A stretch of 64,000 nucleotides of DNA from Pseudomonadota bacterium (GTDB lineage Bacteria > Pseudomonadota > Gammaproteobacteria > Burkholderiales > Burkholderiaceae_B), in contig JAFAEO010000001.1 in the NCBI GenBank assembly GCA_023423975.1, positions 1 through 64,000 on the forward strand, read 5' to 3'. Shown here in pieces: positions 35,583 to 44,246 of this stretch. The position numbers and the translations under genes were made by a program. Position 1 is the first letter of the stretch, and each line of letters starts with the position of its first letter. The notes beneath the pieces were generated by a model. It made no database searches and had not been told where the DNA came from. It saw nothing but the letters and a program-made list of their open reading frames with translations.

Positions 35583-38573
35583 GTGTCATTTACAGAATCC
35601 AACACCGTCGAAGCCTACGTCCGCGATCTGCTAGCGGGCCCAGTCAAGGCCGTTCCGTCCAACTCCGCCCGAGAACCTCAAGCCAGTTACGGCCCGAGCC
35701 CCAAAAGTATCGGCTGGCGCTACGCCGCCCCTGCTGAGGTGCCGCGCCAGATTCAAGAAGTGCTGGTCGAACCTTGGCTGCGCGATGCACTGATTCGCCT
35801 GAACCCGGAAATAGCCGCTCAGCCCGACCGCGCCGATGAAGTGCTCTACAAGCTGCGCGCCATCGTGCTCTCGGTGCGCGCGGATGGGCTGATCCGCGCC
35901 AACGAGGAAATGACCGCCTGGATGCGTGGTGAGCGCTCGATGCCCTTCGGCCCCAACAATGAGCATGTGCCGGTGAGGTTGATCGACTTGGATGACCTGG
36001 TGCAGAACCAATACATCGTCACCCAACAGTACACCTACCGCGCCGGCCCTACCGAGCGACGCGCCGATCTAGTGCTGCTGGTCAACGGTCTGCCCTTGGT
36101 ACTGATCGAGGCCAAGACGCCGGTCAAGAAGTGCATCAGTTGGGTTGACGGTGCTGTACAAGTGCGCGACGACTACGAGAAGTTCGTACCTGAACTCTTC
36201 GTCTGCAATGTGTTCTCGGTAGCCACTGAGGGCAAGGCCTACCACTACGGCTCCATCGGGCTGCCTGTCAAAGACTGGGGCCCTTGGCATCTGGATGGTG
36301 ATGGTAACGATGATCAGCACCACCCGCTGAAATCGCTCAAACTGTCCGCGGAGAGCATGCTGCGCCCACATGTGGTGCTTGACATCCTCGGCAGCTTCAC
36401 CCTGTTCGCCACCAACAAGAAAAAGCAGCGCATCAAGATCATTTGCCGCTACCAGCAGTTTGAAGCGGCCAACAAGATCGTCGAGCGCGTGCTGGCGGGT
36501 TACCCAAGAAAAGGGCTGATCTGGCACTTCCAGGGCTCGGGCAAGTCACTACTGATGGTCTTCGCTGCGCAAAAGCTGCGTATGCATGCCGGCCTGAAGA
36601 ACCCTACTGTGCTGATCGTGGTGGATCGGATTGATTTGGATACCCAGATCACGGGCACCTTCACTGGAGCCGATATTCCGAATCTGGAGAAGGCTGACAC
36701 CCGCGATAAACTGCAGCAGTTGCTGGCGCAAGACGTGCGCAAGATCATAATCACCACGATCTTCAAGTTTGGTGAGGCCACCGGCAGCCTGAATGACCGC
36801 AGCAATATCATTGCCCTGGTGGACGAAGCTCACCGCACTCAAGAAGGCGACCTGGGTCGCAAGATGCGCGAGGCCCTGCCGAATGCATTTCTGTTCGGCT
36901 TGACCGGTACGCCAATCAACCGAGCTGATCGCAACACCTTCTACGCTTTCGGTGCTGACGAAGACGAGAAGGGCTACATGAGCCGTTACGGCTTCGAGGA
37001 GTCGATCCGCGACGGTGCCACACTGAAACTGCACTTCGAGCCTCGTCTCATCGATCTGCACATCGACAAGGCTGCACTGGACGCCGCTTACAAAAATCTG
37101 ACTGGCGGCCTGTCAGATCTGGACAAGGACAACCTCGCGAAGACCGCCGCCAAAATGGCTGTGCTGGTGAAGACGCCCGAGCGCATCCGCAAGATCTGCG
37201 AGGACATTGTCGAGCACTATCAGACCAAGGTGGAACCCAACGGCTTTAAGGGGCAAATCGTCACCTTCGACCGGGAGTCCTGCTTGCTATTTAAGGCCGA
37301 GTTGGACAAGCTTTTGCCGCCCGAGGCGACGGACATCATCATGTCGGTGCAGGCGTCTGACAAGAAAGAGCACCCAGAGTACGCACCATACGACCGAAGC
37401 CGTGACGAGGAAGAGCGACTGCTGGATCGCTTCCGCGACGCGGCCGACCCGCTGAAGCTAATCATCGTCACGGCCAAGCTGCTGACCGGCTTCGACGCGC
37501 CGATCTTGCAGGCCATGTACCTGGACAAGCCGCTGCGCGACCACACGTTGTTGCAGGCCATCTGCCGGGTGAACCGCACTTACTCCGAGCAGAAGACCCA
37601 CGGCCTGATCGTGGACTACCTCGGCATCTTCGATGATGTGGCGGCAGCACTGGAATTCGACGACCAGAGCGTCAAGCAGGTGGTCAGCAACATCCAGGAG
37701 CTGAAGGACAAGCTGCCAGAAGCCATGCAGAAGTGCCTGGCCTTCTTCACTGGCTGTGATCGTACTCTGCAAGGTTATGAGGGCCTGATCGCCGCGCAGC
37801 AGTGCCTGCCCAATAACGAGGTACGAGATAACTTTGCTGCCGAGTACAGCGTGCTCAACAAGATCTGGGAGGCACTGTCACCGGACACCGTTCTGGGCCC
37901 CTTCGACAAGGACTACAAGTGGTTGTCGCAGGTGTACCAGTCGGTGCAGCCATCCAGTGGCCACGGCAAGCTGATCTGGCATTCGCTGGGCGCCAAGACC
38001 ATCGAGCTGATCCACCAGAACGTGCATGTCGACGCAGTGCGGGATGACCTCGATACCTTGGTACTGGACGCTGATTTACTGGAGGCCGTGCTCTCGAACC
38101 CCGACCCGAAGAAGGCCAAGGAGATCGAGATCAAACTCAAGCGCCGACTGCGCGGGCATGGCGGCCACCCCAAGTTCAAGAAGCTGTCGGAACGGCTTGA
38201 TGCACTGAAGGACCGCTTCGAGTCCGGTCAGATCAACAGCGTCGAGTTTCTGAAGCAGCTGCTGGAGATCGCCAAGGAGACGCTTCAAGCTGAGAAGGAG
38301 GTTCCGCCCGAAGAGGACGAGGATCGCGGCAAGGCAGCGCTGACCGAGCTATTCAACGAGGTCAAGACGGCCGAGACGCCCATCATGGTCGAACGCGTGG
38401 TCGCGGACATCGACGAGATTGTGCGACTGGTCCGTTTCCCGGGCTGGCAAGGCACGCAGGCTGGCGAGCGTGAAGTCAAGAAGGCCCTGCGCAAAGCACT
38501 CTTCAAATACAAGCTGCATGCGGATGAGGAGTTGTTCGAGAAAGCATACGTCTACATTCGTCAGTATTACTAA
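35583..38573 (+). CDS. hsdR: type I restriction endonuclease subunit HsdR
   Basis: 996 residues. N-terminal nuclease: RRADLVLLVNGLPLVLIEAK (about 160-179), with the D...E-x-K active site. SF2 translocase: Walker A FQGSGKSLL (about 317), DEAHRT (about 412), LTGTPI, LTGFDAP and QAICRVNR (motif VI, about 657). The C-terminal helical part binds the methyltransferase. Start GTG 35583, two bases after the hsdS stop. With HsdM and HsdS it cuts unmodified DNA away from the recognition site. Intact. Confidence 0.95.
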   Translation: MSFTESNTVEAYVRDLLAGPVKAVPSNSAREPQASYGPSPKSIGWRYAAPAEVPRQIQEVLVEPWLRDALIRLNPEIAAQPDRADEVLYKLRAIVLSVRADGLIRANEEMTAWMRGERSMPFGPNNEHVPVRLIDLDDLVQNQYIVTQQYTYRAGPTERRADLVLLVNGLPLVLIEAKTPVKKCISWVDGAVQVRDDYEKFVPELFVCNVFSVATEGKAYHYGSIGLPVKDWGPWHLDGDGNDDQHHPLKSLKLSAESMLRPHVVLDILGSFTLFATNKKKQRIKIICRYQQFEAANKIVERVLAGYPRKGLIWHFQGSGKSLLMVFAAQKLRMHAGLKNPTVLIVVDRIDLDTQITGTFTGADIPNLEKADTRDKLQQLLAQDVRKIIITTIFKFGEATGSLNDRSNIIALVDEAHRTQEGDLGRKMREALPNAFLFGLTGTPINRADRNTFYAFGADEDEKGYMSRYGFEESIRDGATLKLHFEPRLIDLHIDKAALDAAYKNLTGGLSDLDKDNLAKTAAKMAVLVKTPERIRKICEDIVEHYQTKVEPNGFKGQIVTFDRESCLLFKAELDKLLPPEATDIIMSVQASDKKEHPEYAPYDRSRDEEERLLDRFRDAADPLKLIIVTAKLLTGFDAPILQAMYLDKPLRDHTLLQAICRVNRTYSEQKTHGLIVDYLGIFDDVAAALEFDDQSVKQVVSNIQELKDKLPEAMQKCLAFFTGCDRTLQGYEGLIAAQQCLPNNEVRDNFAAEYSVLNKIWEALSPDTVLGPFDKDYKWLSQVYQSVQPSSGHGKLIWHSLGAKTIELIHQNVHVDAVRDDLDTLVLDADLLEAVLSNPDPKKAKEIEIKLKRRLRGHGGHPKFKKLSERLDALKDRFESGQINSVEFLKQLLEIAKETLQAEKEVPPEEDEDRGKAALTELFNEVKTAETPIMVERVVADIDEIVRLVRFPGWQGTQAGEREVKKALRKALFKYKLHADEELFEKAYVYIRQYY

Positions 38574-38633
38574 TCAGAATATAAGCTAGTCAACTCAACA
38601 TTCAATAAGAACGAACTTCGGGGGCATAAATAA

Positions 38634-39914
38634 ATGAGCCAATGGGTAGACAGGATTAACGATCATCCGATTTTTGAGACGCTCAAAAAAATCAATCAAT
38701 CTCTTGACGAAAGTAAATCCAAGGCAGAAGCGGCCTCAATCGAAGCAGTTGAAGCATTGGACCGAATATCTAATGGAAGTCGCTTTATCGAAGGCCTGCT
38801 AGGTCGTGTAGAACCAATGTTAATAGTCCCTACATGGCTCGATTCGCTAAATAGTAGCCTAACTCAGATTTCAACTTGCGTTACGCAGTTTGGGAAAACT
38901 TCGGATATTGGACAACTCAACAACGGCAACACGCATCTAGACACTGCGTTATCACAAATATCAACGATTCACGTTCTCGCAACGCCCTCCGACATCGATA
39001 ATTTACGCGAAGCGTCTTCCACCTTTAGACGAGCCTGCGGTCAGCTAAGCCGAAACCTGGAGGCCGAGGTAGAACAAACACGTAGCGCCTCAGCCGCCCT
39101 AAAAACAAAGCTCGATGAATTGACAACAGAAGTAACAACCCAGAAGAAAAGACTGGATGACGCTATCACTAGCTTCACTGATAGTTTTAATACAGCGCAG
39201 TCGACGAGGAATGAAGAGTTTTCGTCTACTAAAGAAAAATTAAAAACTGATATTTCAAGCGTGGTCTCGACGTCACAAGAGTCTATTTCTACCCTCCTGT
39301 CCAAGGGCAAAGAAGCTATGGAACAGTTGCAGAAAAACTTGCAAGACAATCACAATACTCATCTGAAAACAACGGAAGAAAAGAGCGAGAGGCATCTCGA
39401 AGATATTGGCAAGCATAAAGATGAGGCCGAGCGACTGGTTGGAATTATCTCAATGACTGGGATGGTCGGCGGCTACCAACAAGTCGCAAATAAAGAAAGA
39501 GATTCGTTCGTGCGCTGGCGAATAGGCACTGTACTTTGCATGATCCTACTAGCTTCTTTTGGCTTTTACACGTTCTACACAGCGGTATCTCCAAACTTCG
39601 AACCTGCTGCTTTCGCCAATCGGCTATTCGTAACGGTAACACTAGCACTGTTAGCCGGATATTCAGCTTTCCAAGCCGATCGTCATCGTAAATCTGAAAT
39701 TGAAAATCGACGTATGGAGTTAGAACTCGCCTCATTTGATCCATTCCTTGCTTCGCTAACAGACGAGGAACGGAATGAACTTAAAAAGACAATGGCCGAC
39801 CGGATATTTGGACGCTACCCAACACACGCCGATGAGAACGAGCCAGTGCCCCCTAGCAGCATTGTTGACCTACTCAAACTAGCCCTCGAAAGCTTGGCTA
39901 AAGCCAAGAATTGA
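38634..39914 (+). CDS. coiled-coil membrane protein of unknown function at the end of the defence module
   Basis: 426 residues. A long helical, coiled-coil-rich N-terminal part (about 10-280) is rich in Ser, Thr, Lys and Glu. Two membrane helices follow (about 300-322 and 330-350; FGFYTFYTAVSPNF, then VTVTLALLAGYSAF). The cytoplasmic tail includes LASLTDEERNELKKTMADRIFG. The gene is A+T-richer than hsdR and 60 bases downstream, so it may be co-transcribed but came from elsewhere. No family was recognised. A membrane-bound effector or sensor paired with the restriction module is possible. Confidence 0.6.
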   Translation: MSQWVDRINDHPIFETLKKINQSLDESKSKAEAASIEAVEALDRISNGSRFIEGLLGRVEPMLIVPTWLDSLNSSLTQISTCVTQFGKTSDIGQLNNGNTHLDTALSQISTIHVLATPSDIDNLREASSTFRRACGQLSRNLEAEVEQTRSASAALKTKLDELTTEVTTQKKRLDDAITSFTDSFNTAQSTRNEEFSSTKEKLKTDISSVVSTSQESISTLLSKGKEAMEQLQKNLQDNHNTHLKTTEEKSERHLEDIGKHKDEAERLVGIISMTGMVGGYQQVANKERDSFVRWRIGTVLCMILLASFGFYTFYTAVSPNFEPAAFANRLFVTVTLALLAGYSAFQADRHRKSEIENRRMELELASFDPFLASLTDEERNELKKTMADRIFGRYPTHADENEPVPPSSIVDLLKLALESLAKAKN

Positions 39915-39965
39915 AACTCATGCCGTCGTCCAATGTTATACAGATGGGATTAGTTTGACTAACAG

Positions 39966-40003
39966 CCTGTACTGTACCGAATTTCAGTACAGTACAGGTA
40001 CAG
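39966..40003. repeat. 12-base hairpin and GGTACAG motif near the island right end
   Basis: CCTGTACTGTAC (39966-39977) and GTACAGTACAGG (39987-39998) are a perfect inverted repeat with a 9-base loop CGAATTTCA. GGTACAG follows at 39997-40003, as at the left end. Could be integrase or excisionase binding, or a terminator of the preceding gene. Confidence 0.5.
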
Positions 40004-40123
40004 TCATCAGTTCTCGACAATTTCGCCAAATTACGCTAACCTACTGATTATCAATTACTTTTACCTACTTCAACCTACGTTCAGCTTCGCTACATTTTCC
40101 TATACAAACACCTTAAAACGCAA

Positions 40124-40138
40124 ACTCAAAATCCCCCG
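40124..40138 (+). repeat. attR-like copy of the tRNA-Leu core
   Basis: ACTCAAAATCCCCCG, identical to 16396-16410 in the tRNA anticodon loop and stem. A chance 15-base match in 64 kb is unlikely. What follows (TCGGAAGACCAG...) does not continue as tRNA. Confidence 0.65.
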
Positions 40139-40197
40139 TCGGAAGACCAGATATCGATATAAATTATTCCACTTTAATTCTGAATCAGCTATAGAAT

Positions 40198-41403
40198 TCA
40201 CAGATGTCTCTCTACAATCACGAGTACGACAACTGAAATAACGCCGATTACTCCGAAACTCAATTGAATAAGTGAAATCGGGATCGAGTTTCCAAGCGCC
40301 CACCCTGCCAGCCAAATTGACGTAATAGAAGCGATACGTCCGACGCTCTTACCTAGCATCAAAGACTCTGGCAACCTGTGATCCGCTATTTTACGCGCCA
40401 CTGTTTCGGCCAAGAGCGGCAAAAGAAATGAATACAAGATACCTAAAATTATGGTGCTTGCCATTATCGTGAATGCATGATTGGACTGACCATTTATCAA
40501 GACCGCAATAGAAATAAGAAGAAATAAATTCCTTACTGTCCTGGGCGTCGCAAAATTTTCCAGCTGAACAATTTTCAATACCAGAACTGCTTGGACGACC
40601 AGGAATACACCATAAAGGACCGAATACGGAGGTGGAGACAAAGTCGTATATTTAGAAGACGAGAGCAATAGAAAACCAATTGCACCAATGGACGCATTAG
40701 CCAAAAACTGAAACAACACGAACCATGTTTCCCACGACAATCCTCGATCAAAATGCAGGCTTCGCTTTTTCGCGTCCGTTCGATCCTGGCAAGGGTCACC
40801 AGGCTTGGTTCGTCTGAATATTTGCCACGGTGCATACAAGGAGAATAGGTAAATCAATATCAATAACACCCAGAGAGTGTACTGGGCATATCGAGTAGTG
40901 ACGAGCAATACAAGTGGAGCAAGCGCCATACTTCCACGCCCCAGTAGATTACCAATCGAATTGCTTCGTAGAAATGAAAAATTATAGTATCGGCAATTCA
41001 ATAAGTTTGCTCTGACAGCAAGCGGCTGATCTACCACGCACAGAACCATCCACACACCATAGACAGCATAGTGTCTCGCGCCAAGTGCAGACTCAGTCGC
41101 TGTCAGATCGATAACCAGATATAAACTCAAAAGAGCCAAGACGACGCGTACCAATAATGTGATTATCGCTTGGTTCTGCAGTGAGACTGCCCGCATCCAT
41201 ATCGCAATGATCGGCTGAACAATGACCTGCCCTATTAATGGGCCAGTAAAGAGCAGTGATGCCAGTTCTGCCCCGTTAGACCTAGCAGAGATAGACGTAA
41301 TCAATACAACCACAAACGCGGCGGGCATTGCCACGATTGAAATTGAAACTGATGAGAGAAATCCCTGTAGTTCAAAAGAATGGCCAAACTTCGTCAGAGT
41401 CAT
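40198..41403 (-). CDS. multi-spanning membrane protein, MFS-like permease
   Basis: 401 residues with about ten to twelve hydrophobic helices and basic inner loops, the size and shape of a major facilitator permease or exporter. No substrate signature was recognised. The gene is A+T-richer than the chromosome and lies between the attR-like repeat and a beheaded Bug gene, so it may belong to the mobile region or to a second insertion. Start at ATG 41403. No ribosome site of note. Confidence 0.55.
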   Translation of the reverse strand: MTLTKFGHSFELQGFLSSVSISIVAMPAAFVVVLITSISARSNGAELASLLFTGPLIGQVIVQPIIAIWMRAVSLQNQAIITLLVRVVLALLSLYLVIDLTATESALGARHYAVYGVWMVLCVVDQPLAVRANLLNCRYYNFSFLRSNSIGNLLGRGSMALAPLVLLVTTRYAQYTLWVLLILIYLFSLYAPWQIFRRTKPGDPCQDRTDAKKRSLHFDRGLSWETWFVLFQFLANASIGAIGFLLLSSSKYTTLSPPPYSVLYGVFLVVQAVLVLKIVQLENFATPRTVRNLFLLISIAVLINGQSNHAFTIMASTIILGILYSFLLPLLAETVARKIADHRLPESLMLGKSVGRIASITSIWLAGWALGNSIPISLIQLSFGVIGVISVVVLVIVERHL

Positions 41404-41549
41404 CGGGAGGGCCTAAACTAATGTCACTGCACTATTGCTCTTAGAACGAATACAGACGATATCTTTATCGGAGTGCAGAATCGCATAACAAGGATTCAGC
41501 GCACGCATAGACCAGTAGAGTAATCAGGGCGCTAAGACTTGTATATGAT

Positions 41550-42149
41550 ATGAATCAAGTTGATATGGCCATTTTATCCAAGGACTCAGCCATCAACAAC
41601 GTCGATGACCTGATCCGCCGCGGTAGATCGTCACCCCGCCTTAATATGGGCACCTACTCCACGGGCTATCAGCTTGGTGTCGCCGGGTTCGCGAAAGAGG
41701 CAGGAATCAAATGGCAAGACGTGCCCTACAAGGGGCTTTCACAGACGACCACAGATGTCATCGGCAAGCAACTGGATCTCGCAGTGGTCGATACCCCGGA
41801 GACTACCCGCATTATCAACGGAGAACAGGTTAAAGCAATTGCCGTTACCGGAGATAAGCGGCATCCGGAGCTGCCCGATGTTCCGACACTCAAGGAGAGC
41901 GGCTATGCCGATGCCATCCATTACAGCTGGACCGCGCTTTGGCTGAAGGCCGATACACCACCGGAAACCGTGCAGTATCTTTCCGATAATATGCAGGCGG
42001 TACTAAGCGAACCGTCATCTGCGACGTTCGTATCGAATAATTCCGGGGAAATCATGGACATGAAGCCGGAGCAGTTACGCGCGTTTCAGCTGGAAGAAAT
42101 CGAACGCTTTGAAAAGGCGGCAACGCAAACGAACTTTACGAAGTTGTAG
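41550..42149 (+). pseudogene. 5'-truncated Bug/TctC tripartite tricarboxylate transporter receptor
   Basis: Codes only for the last approximately 200 residues of a Bug protein, which is normally about 320. The conserved WQDVPYKGLSQTTTDVIGKQ, ALAVTGDKR-like (AIAVTGDKRHPELPDVPTL) and C-terminal blocks are present, but the signal peptide and first lobe are missing. The frame closes at a TAG about 45 bases upstream of the first ATG. The gene was cut by the event that placed the A+T-rich permease to its left. Not expected to work. Confidence 0.85.
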
Positions 42150-42220
42150 GGACATACAAATAAGCGCCATCGCTCAAGTGGTACTAGTTCGTGCATATAT
42201 CATCTCGGCCAGCCGCCTTC

Positions 42221-42607
42221 TCATGTGGATTGATCGCTAAACTCCTCCATCAGAATTGGCACGGCCAAATTGCACGAGTGAATGCCCATCACAGTTGTCA
42301 GCTGTATCGCTTCCAGAATCTCTTCACGCGTTGCGCCATGTGCAATGGCGTTACGTATGTGTCTGCGGACCCCAGGACCATAGAGGTGCGTCGTCGCTGC
42401 GTTGATGGCAATCAGAATCAACTCCTTGTATTTCTGTGGGAGCGGCCCGTTGCGCTGCGGCACGCTTCTGAATGCCAGATAAGCCTCCATGAATTCCGGA
42501 TCGAGCGCACGCAACTGATCCCATAGTGGATTCCAATCGCCTTTGGCGATATGTGCTTCGCACAGTGGCGTATCGATAGTGTTGTCCTCTTTTTTTCCTG
42601 TTGCCAT
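42221..42607 (-). CDS. carboxymuconolactone decarboxylase/AhpD-family protein
   Basis: 128 residues, all-helical CMD/AhpD fold: LPQKYKELILIAINAATTHLYGPGVRRHIR (split, 56-85) and EILEAIQLTTVMGIHS. The C-x-x-C of AhpD is absent, so it is not a peroxidase of that type; a decarboxylase or gamma-carboxymuconolactone-like role is more probable. It is the last gene of the operon with the GMC oxidoreductase, 11 bases after it. Substrate unknown. Confidence 0.8.
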   Translation of the reverse strand: MATGKKEDNTIDTPLCEAHIAKGDWNPLWDQLRALDPEFMEAYLAFRSVPQRNGPLPQKYKELILIAINAATTHLYGPGVRRHIRNAIAHGATREEILEAIQLTTVMGIHSCNLAVPILMEEFSDQST

Positions 42608-42618
42608 ATCTGTTCCTT

Positions 42619-44244
42619 TTAAGACTTTGCATCCATTAGCATGAAATCAGCCGCCCGCTCGCCTATCATCATCGCCGCTGCGTTGGTGTTCGATGATGCA
42701 ATAGTCGGCATCACGGAAATGTCCGCAACCCGTAAACCGTCAATACCGTGAACCTGCAGCCTGGAGTTCACAACCGACTGGCCAGGTTCGCCCATCCGGC
42801 AGGTGCCGACGGTATGCCATGCCGTCTGTCCCGATTGCTTTATGTAGTCCAATAAACCTTCATCGGTATCAACAGAAAACCCCGGACGTTGTTCCGATAC
42901 GATCACATCACGCAGCGCCGGCTGACCGGCAATCTCGCGAATCAAGCGAAGCATCTCAACAGCACACTGTCTGTCATCGTTATGCTGCAAGTAATTGGGC
43001 TGAATAGATGGCGCAACATGTGGATCAGCAGATATGCAATGTACATGTCCCCGAGAACGCGGATACAGCATGAATCCACCAATGGAAAAGCCCGAAAAAT
43101 TATCGATGCCCCCAACCCCAGAACGAGAATAACGATCCTTACCGCTAATATGGTAAATGCGCACCATGACGTTCGGATGCGGCAAGTTTGGCCGCGTGCG
43201 TGTGATGGCATGAGCGGTTGAGGATGTGCCTGCCATCAGACCTTTGCGGGTCAGGATATATTGCAATCCTGACTTCATTCGGTAGAAGGGGCTGCGCATG
43301 ATGTCGTTAATGGTTTCGGGGATGGTGGTGCGGAAGGTGCATCGTATCTGGAGGTGGTCACTCATGTTCTCACCCACTTCGGGCAAATTCTGAACCAACG
43401 GAATGCCTAACCTGCTTAGTCGCTGCTCGTCGCCGATCCCAGAGAGTTCCAGCAGTTGGGGAGACGCCACGGCTCCCGCACTTAGCACGACTTCGATCGC
43501 GGCATGAGCCACTTGGCGTTTCCCTTCATGGTCATACTCTACGCCGGTACAGCGCCCGCCTTCCACAACTACGCGACGTACAAAAGCATTGGTGCGTACG
43601 ACTAGATTCTTTCGATCACGTGCGGGCCGCAGGAATGCGACAGCCGATGTCTGGCGACGTCCGTTACGCACATTCTGTTCCAGGTAACGGACCCCCTCGT
43701 ATGGACCTCCGTTATAGTCCACTGTGCGTTCAATACCAACTTGCAAGCAAGCATTGACGAAGGCATCTGATATTCTGTCGGGATCCCGTGCACCGCGATC
43801 GGTGATCCATAACGGTCCGTCTCGGCCCCGCAAAGGGTTATCGCCATATGGATAAGTTTCCATTTTGGAGAAATAAGGCTGAATATCCGCGAAACTCCAA
43901 CCTTCAACACCTAGCGCGCGCCAGCTGTCATATTCGGCCGGATCGCCCCAGACATAGGCCATCCCGTTCAGCGCACTGGAGCCTCCCAGTACACGCCCTC
44001 GAGGCCAATATATCTGCTGGCCTGCCAGGCCTTCCTGTGGCTCGGTTCGGAAAGGCCAGGCATATTTTTCATTGGTGAGCAGTTTGCCCACGCCAAGCGG
44101 GATGTGGATCCACAGGTTGGAGTCTTCTCCACCGCCTTCAAGCAACAGCACGCGATATTGTCCCGATGCCGAGAGCCGGTTGGCAAGGACGCAACCTGCA
44201 GAGCCCGCACCGACAACAAGAAAATCAAATGTTTCAGCTTGCAT
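42619..44244 (-). CDS. GMC-family FAD-dependent oxidoreductase (choline dehydrogenase-like)
   Basis: 541 residues from ATG 44244. FAD motif VVGAGSAGCVLANRL (near residue 8), GMC signature 1 GGSSALNGMAYVWG (about 85), GMC signature 2 near GAVASPQLLELSGIG (about 255), the catalytic His in WHTVGTCRMG (about 474) and VADISVMPTIASSNTNA at the end. The family oxidises alcohols to aldehydes. Two bases separate it from the TPP-enzyme stop, so the two are co-expressed. The alcohol is not known. Confidence 0.92.
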   Translation of the reverse strand: MQAETFDFLVVGAGSAGCVLANRLSASGQYRVLLLEGGGEDSNLWIHIPLGVGKLLTNEKYAWPFRTEPQEGLAGQQIYWPRGRVLGGSSALNGMAYVWGDPAEYDSWRALGVEGWSFADIQPYFSKMETYPYGDNPLRGRDGPLWITDRGARDPDRISDAFVNACLQVGIERTVDYNGGPYEGVRYLEQNVRNGRRQTSAVAFLRPARDRKNLVVRTNAFVRRVVVEGGRCTGVEYDHEGKRQVAHAAIEVVLSAGAVASPQLLELSGIGDEQRLSRLGIPLVQNLPEVGENMSDHLQIRCTFRTTIPETINDIMRSPFYRMKSGLQYILTRKGLMAGTSSTAHAITRTRPNLPHPNVMVRIYHISGKDRYSRSGVGGIDNFSGFSIGGFMLYPRSRGHVHCISADPHVAPSIQPNYLQHNDDRQCAVEMLRLIREIAGQPALRDVIVSEQRPGFSVDTDEGLLDYIKQSGQTAWHTVGTCRMGEPGQSVVNSRLQVHGIDGLRVADISVMPTIASSNTNAAAMMIGERAADFMLMDAKS

Positions 44245-44246
44245 CT

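Larger units (their letters stand above)
16396..40138. mobile_element. genomic island of about 23.7 kb inserted at tRNA-Leu(CAA)
   Basis: Bounded by a perfect 15-base direct repeat, ACTCAAAATCCCCCG, at 16396-16410 (inside the tRNA) and 40124-40138. The first gene is a tyrosine integrase. The content is accessory: McrBC, a plasmid replicon, a serine recombinase, a RecQ/DprA/type I restriction-modification operon. Base composition is visibly A+T-rich at both ends and G+C-richer in the middle, so it is a mosaic. Short GGTACAG motifs near both ends could be integrase arm sites. Right of the second repeat the rest of the tRNA 3' half is not recognisable, which a simple insertion would leave, so the right junction has changed or the boundary is slightly elsewhere. 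Confidence 0.75.

Noticed and set aside
27000..38640. Whole recombinase-to-hsdR module as a Tn3-type transposon
   Set aside because: There is a serine recombinase but no transposase, and I found no terminal inverted repeats or target duplication.
40124..40138. Second tRNA-Leu gene or tRNA fragment with its own function
   Set aside because: Only 15 bases match; no acceptor, D- or T-arm could be found around it.
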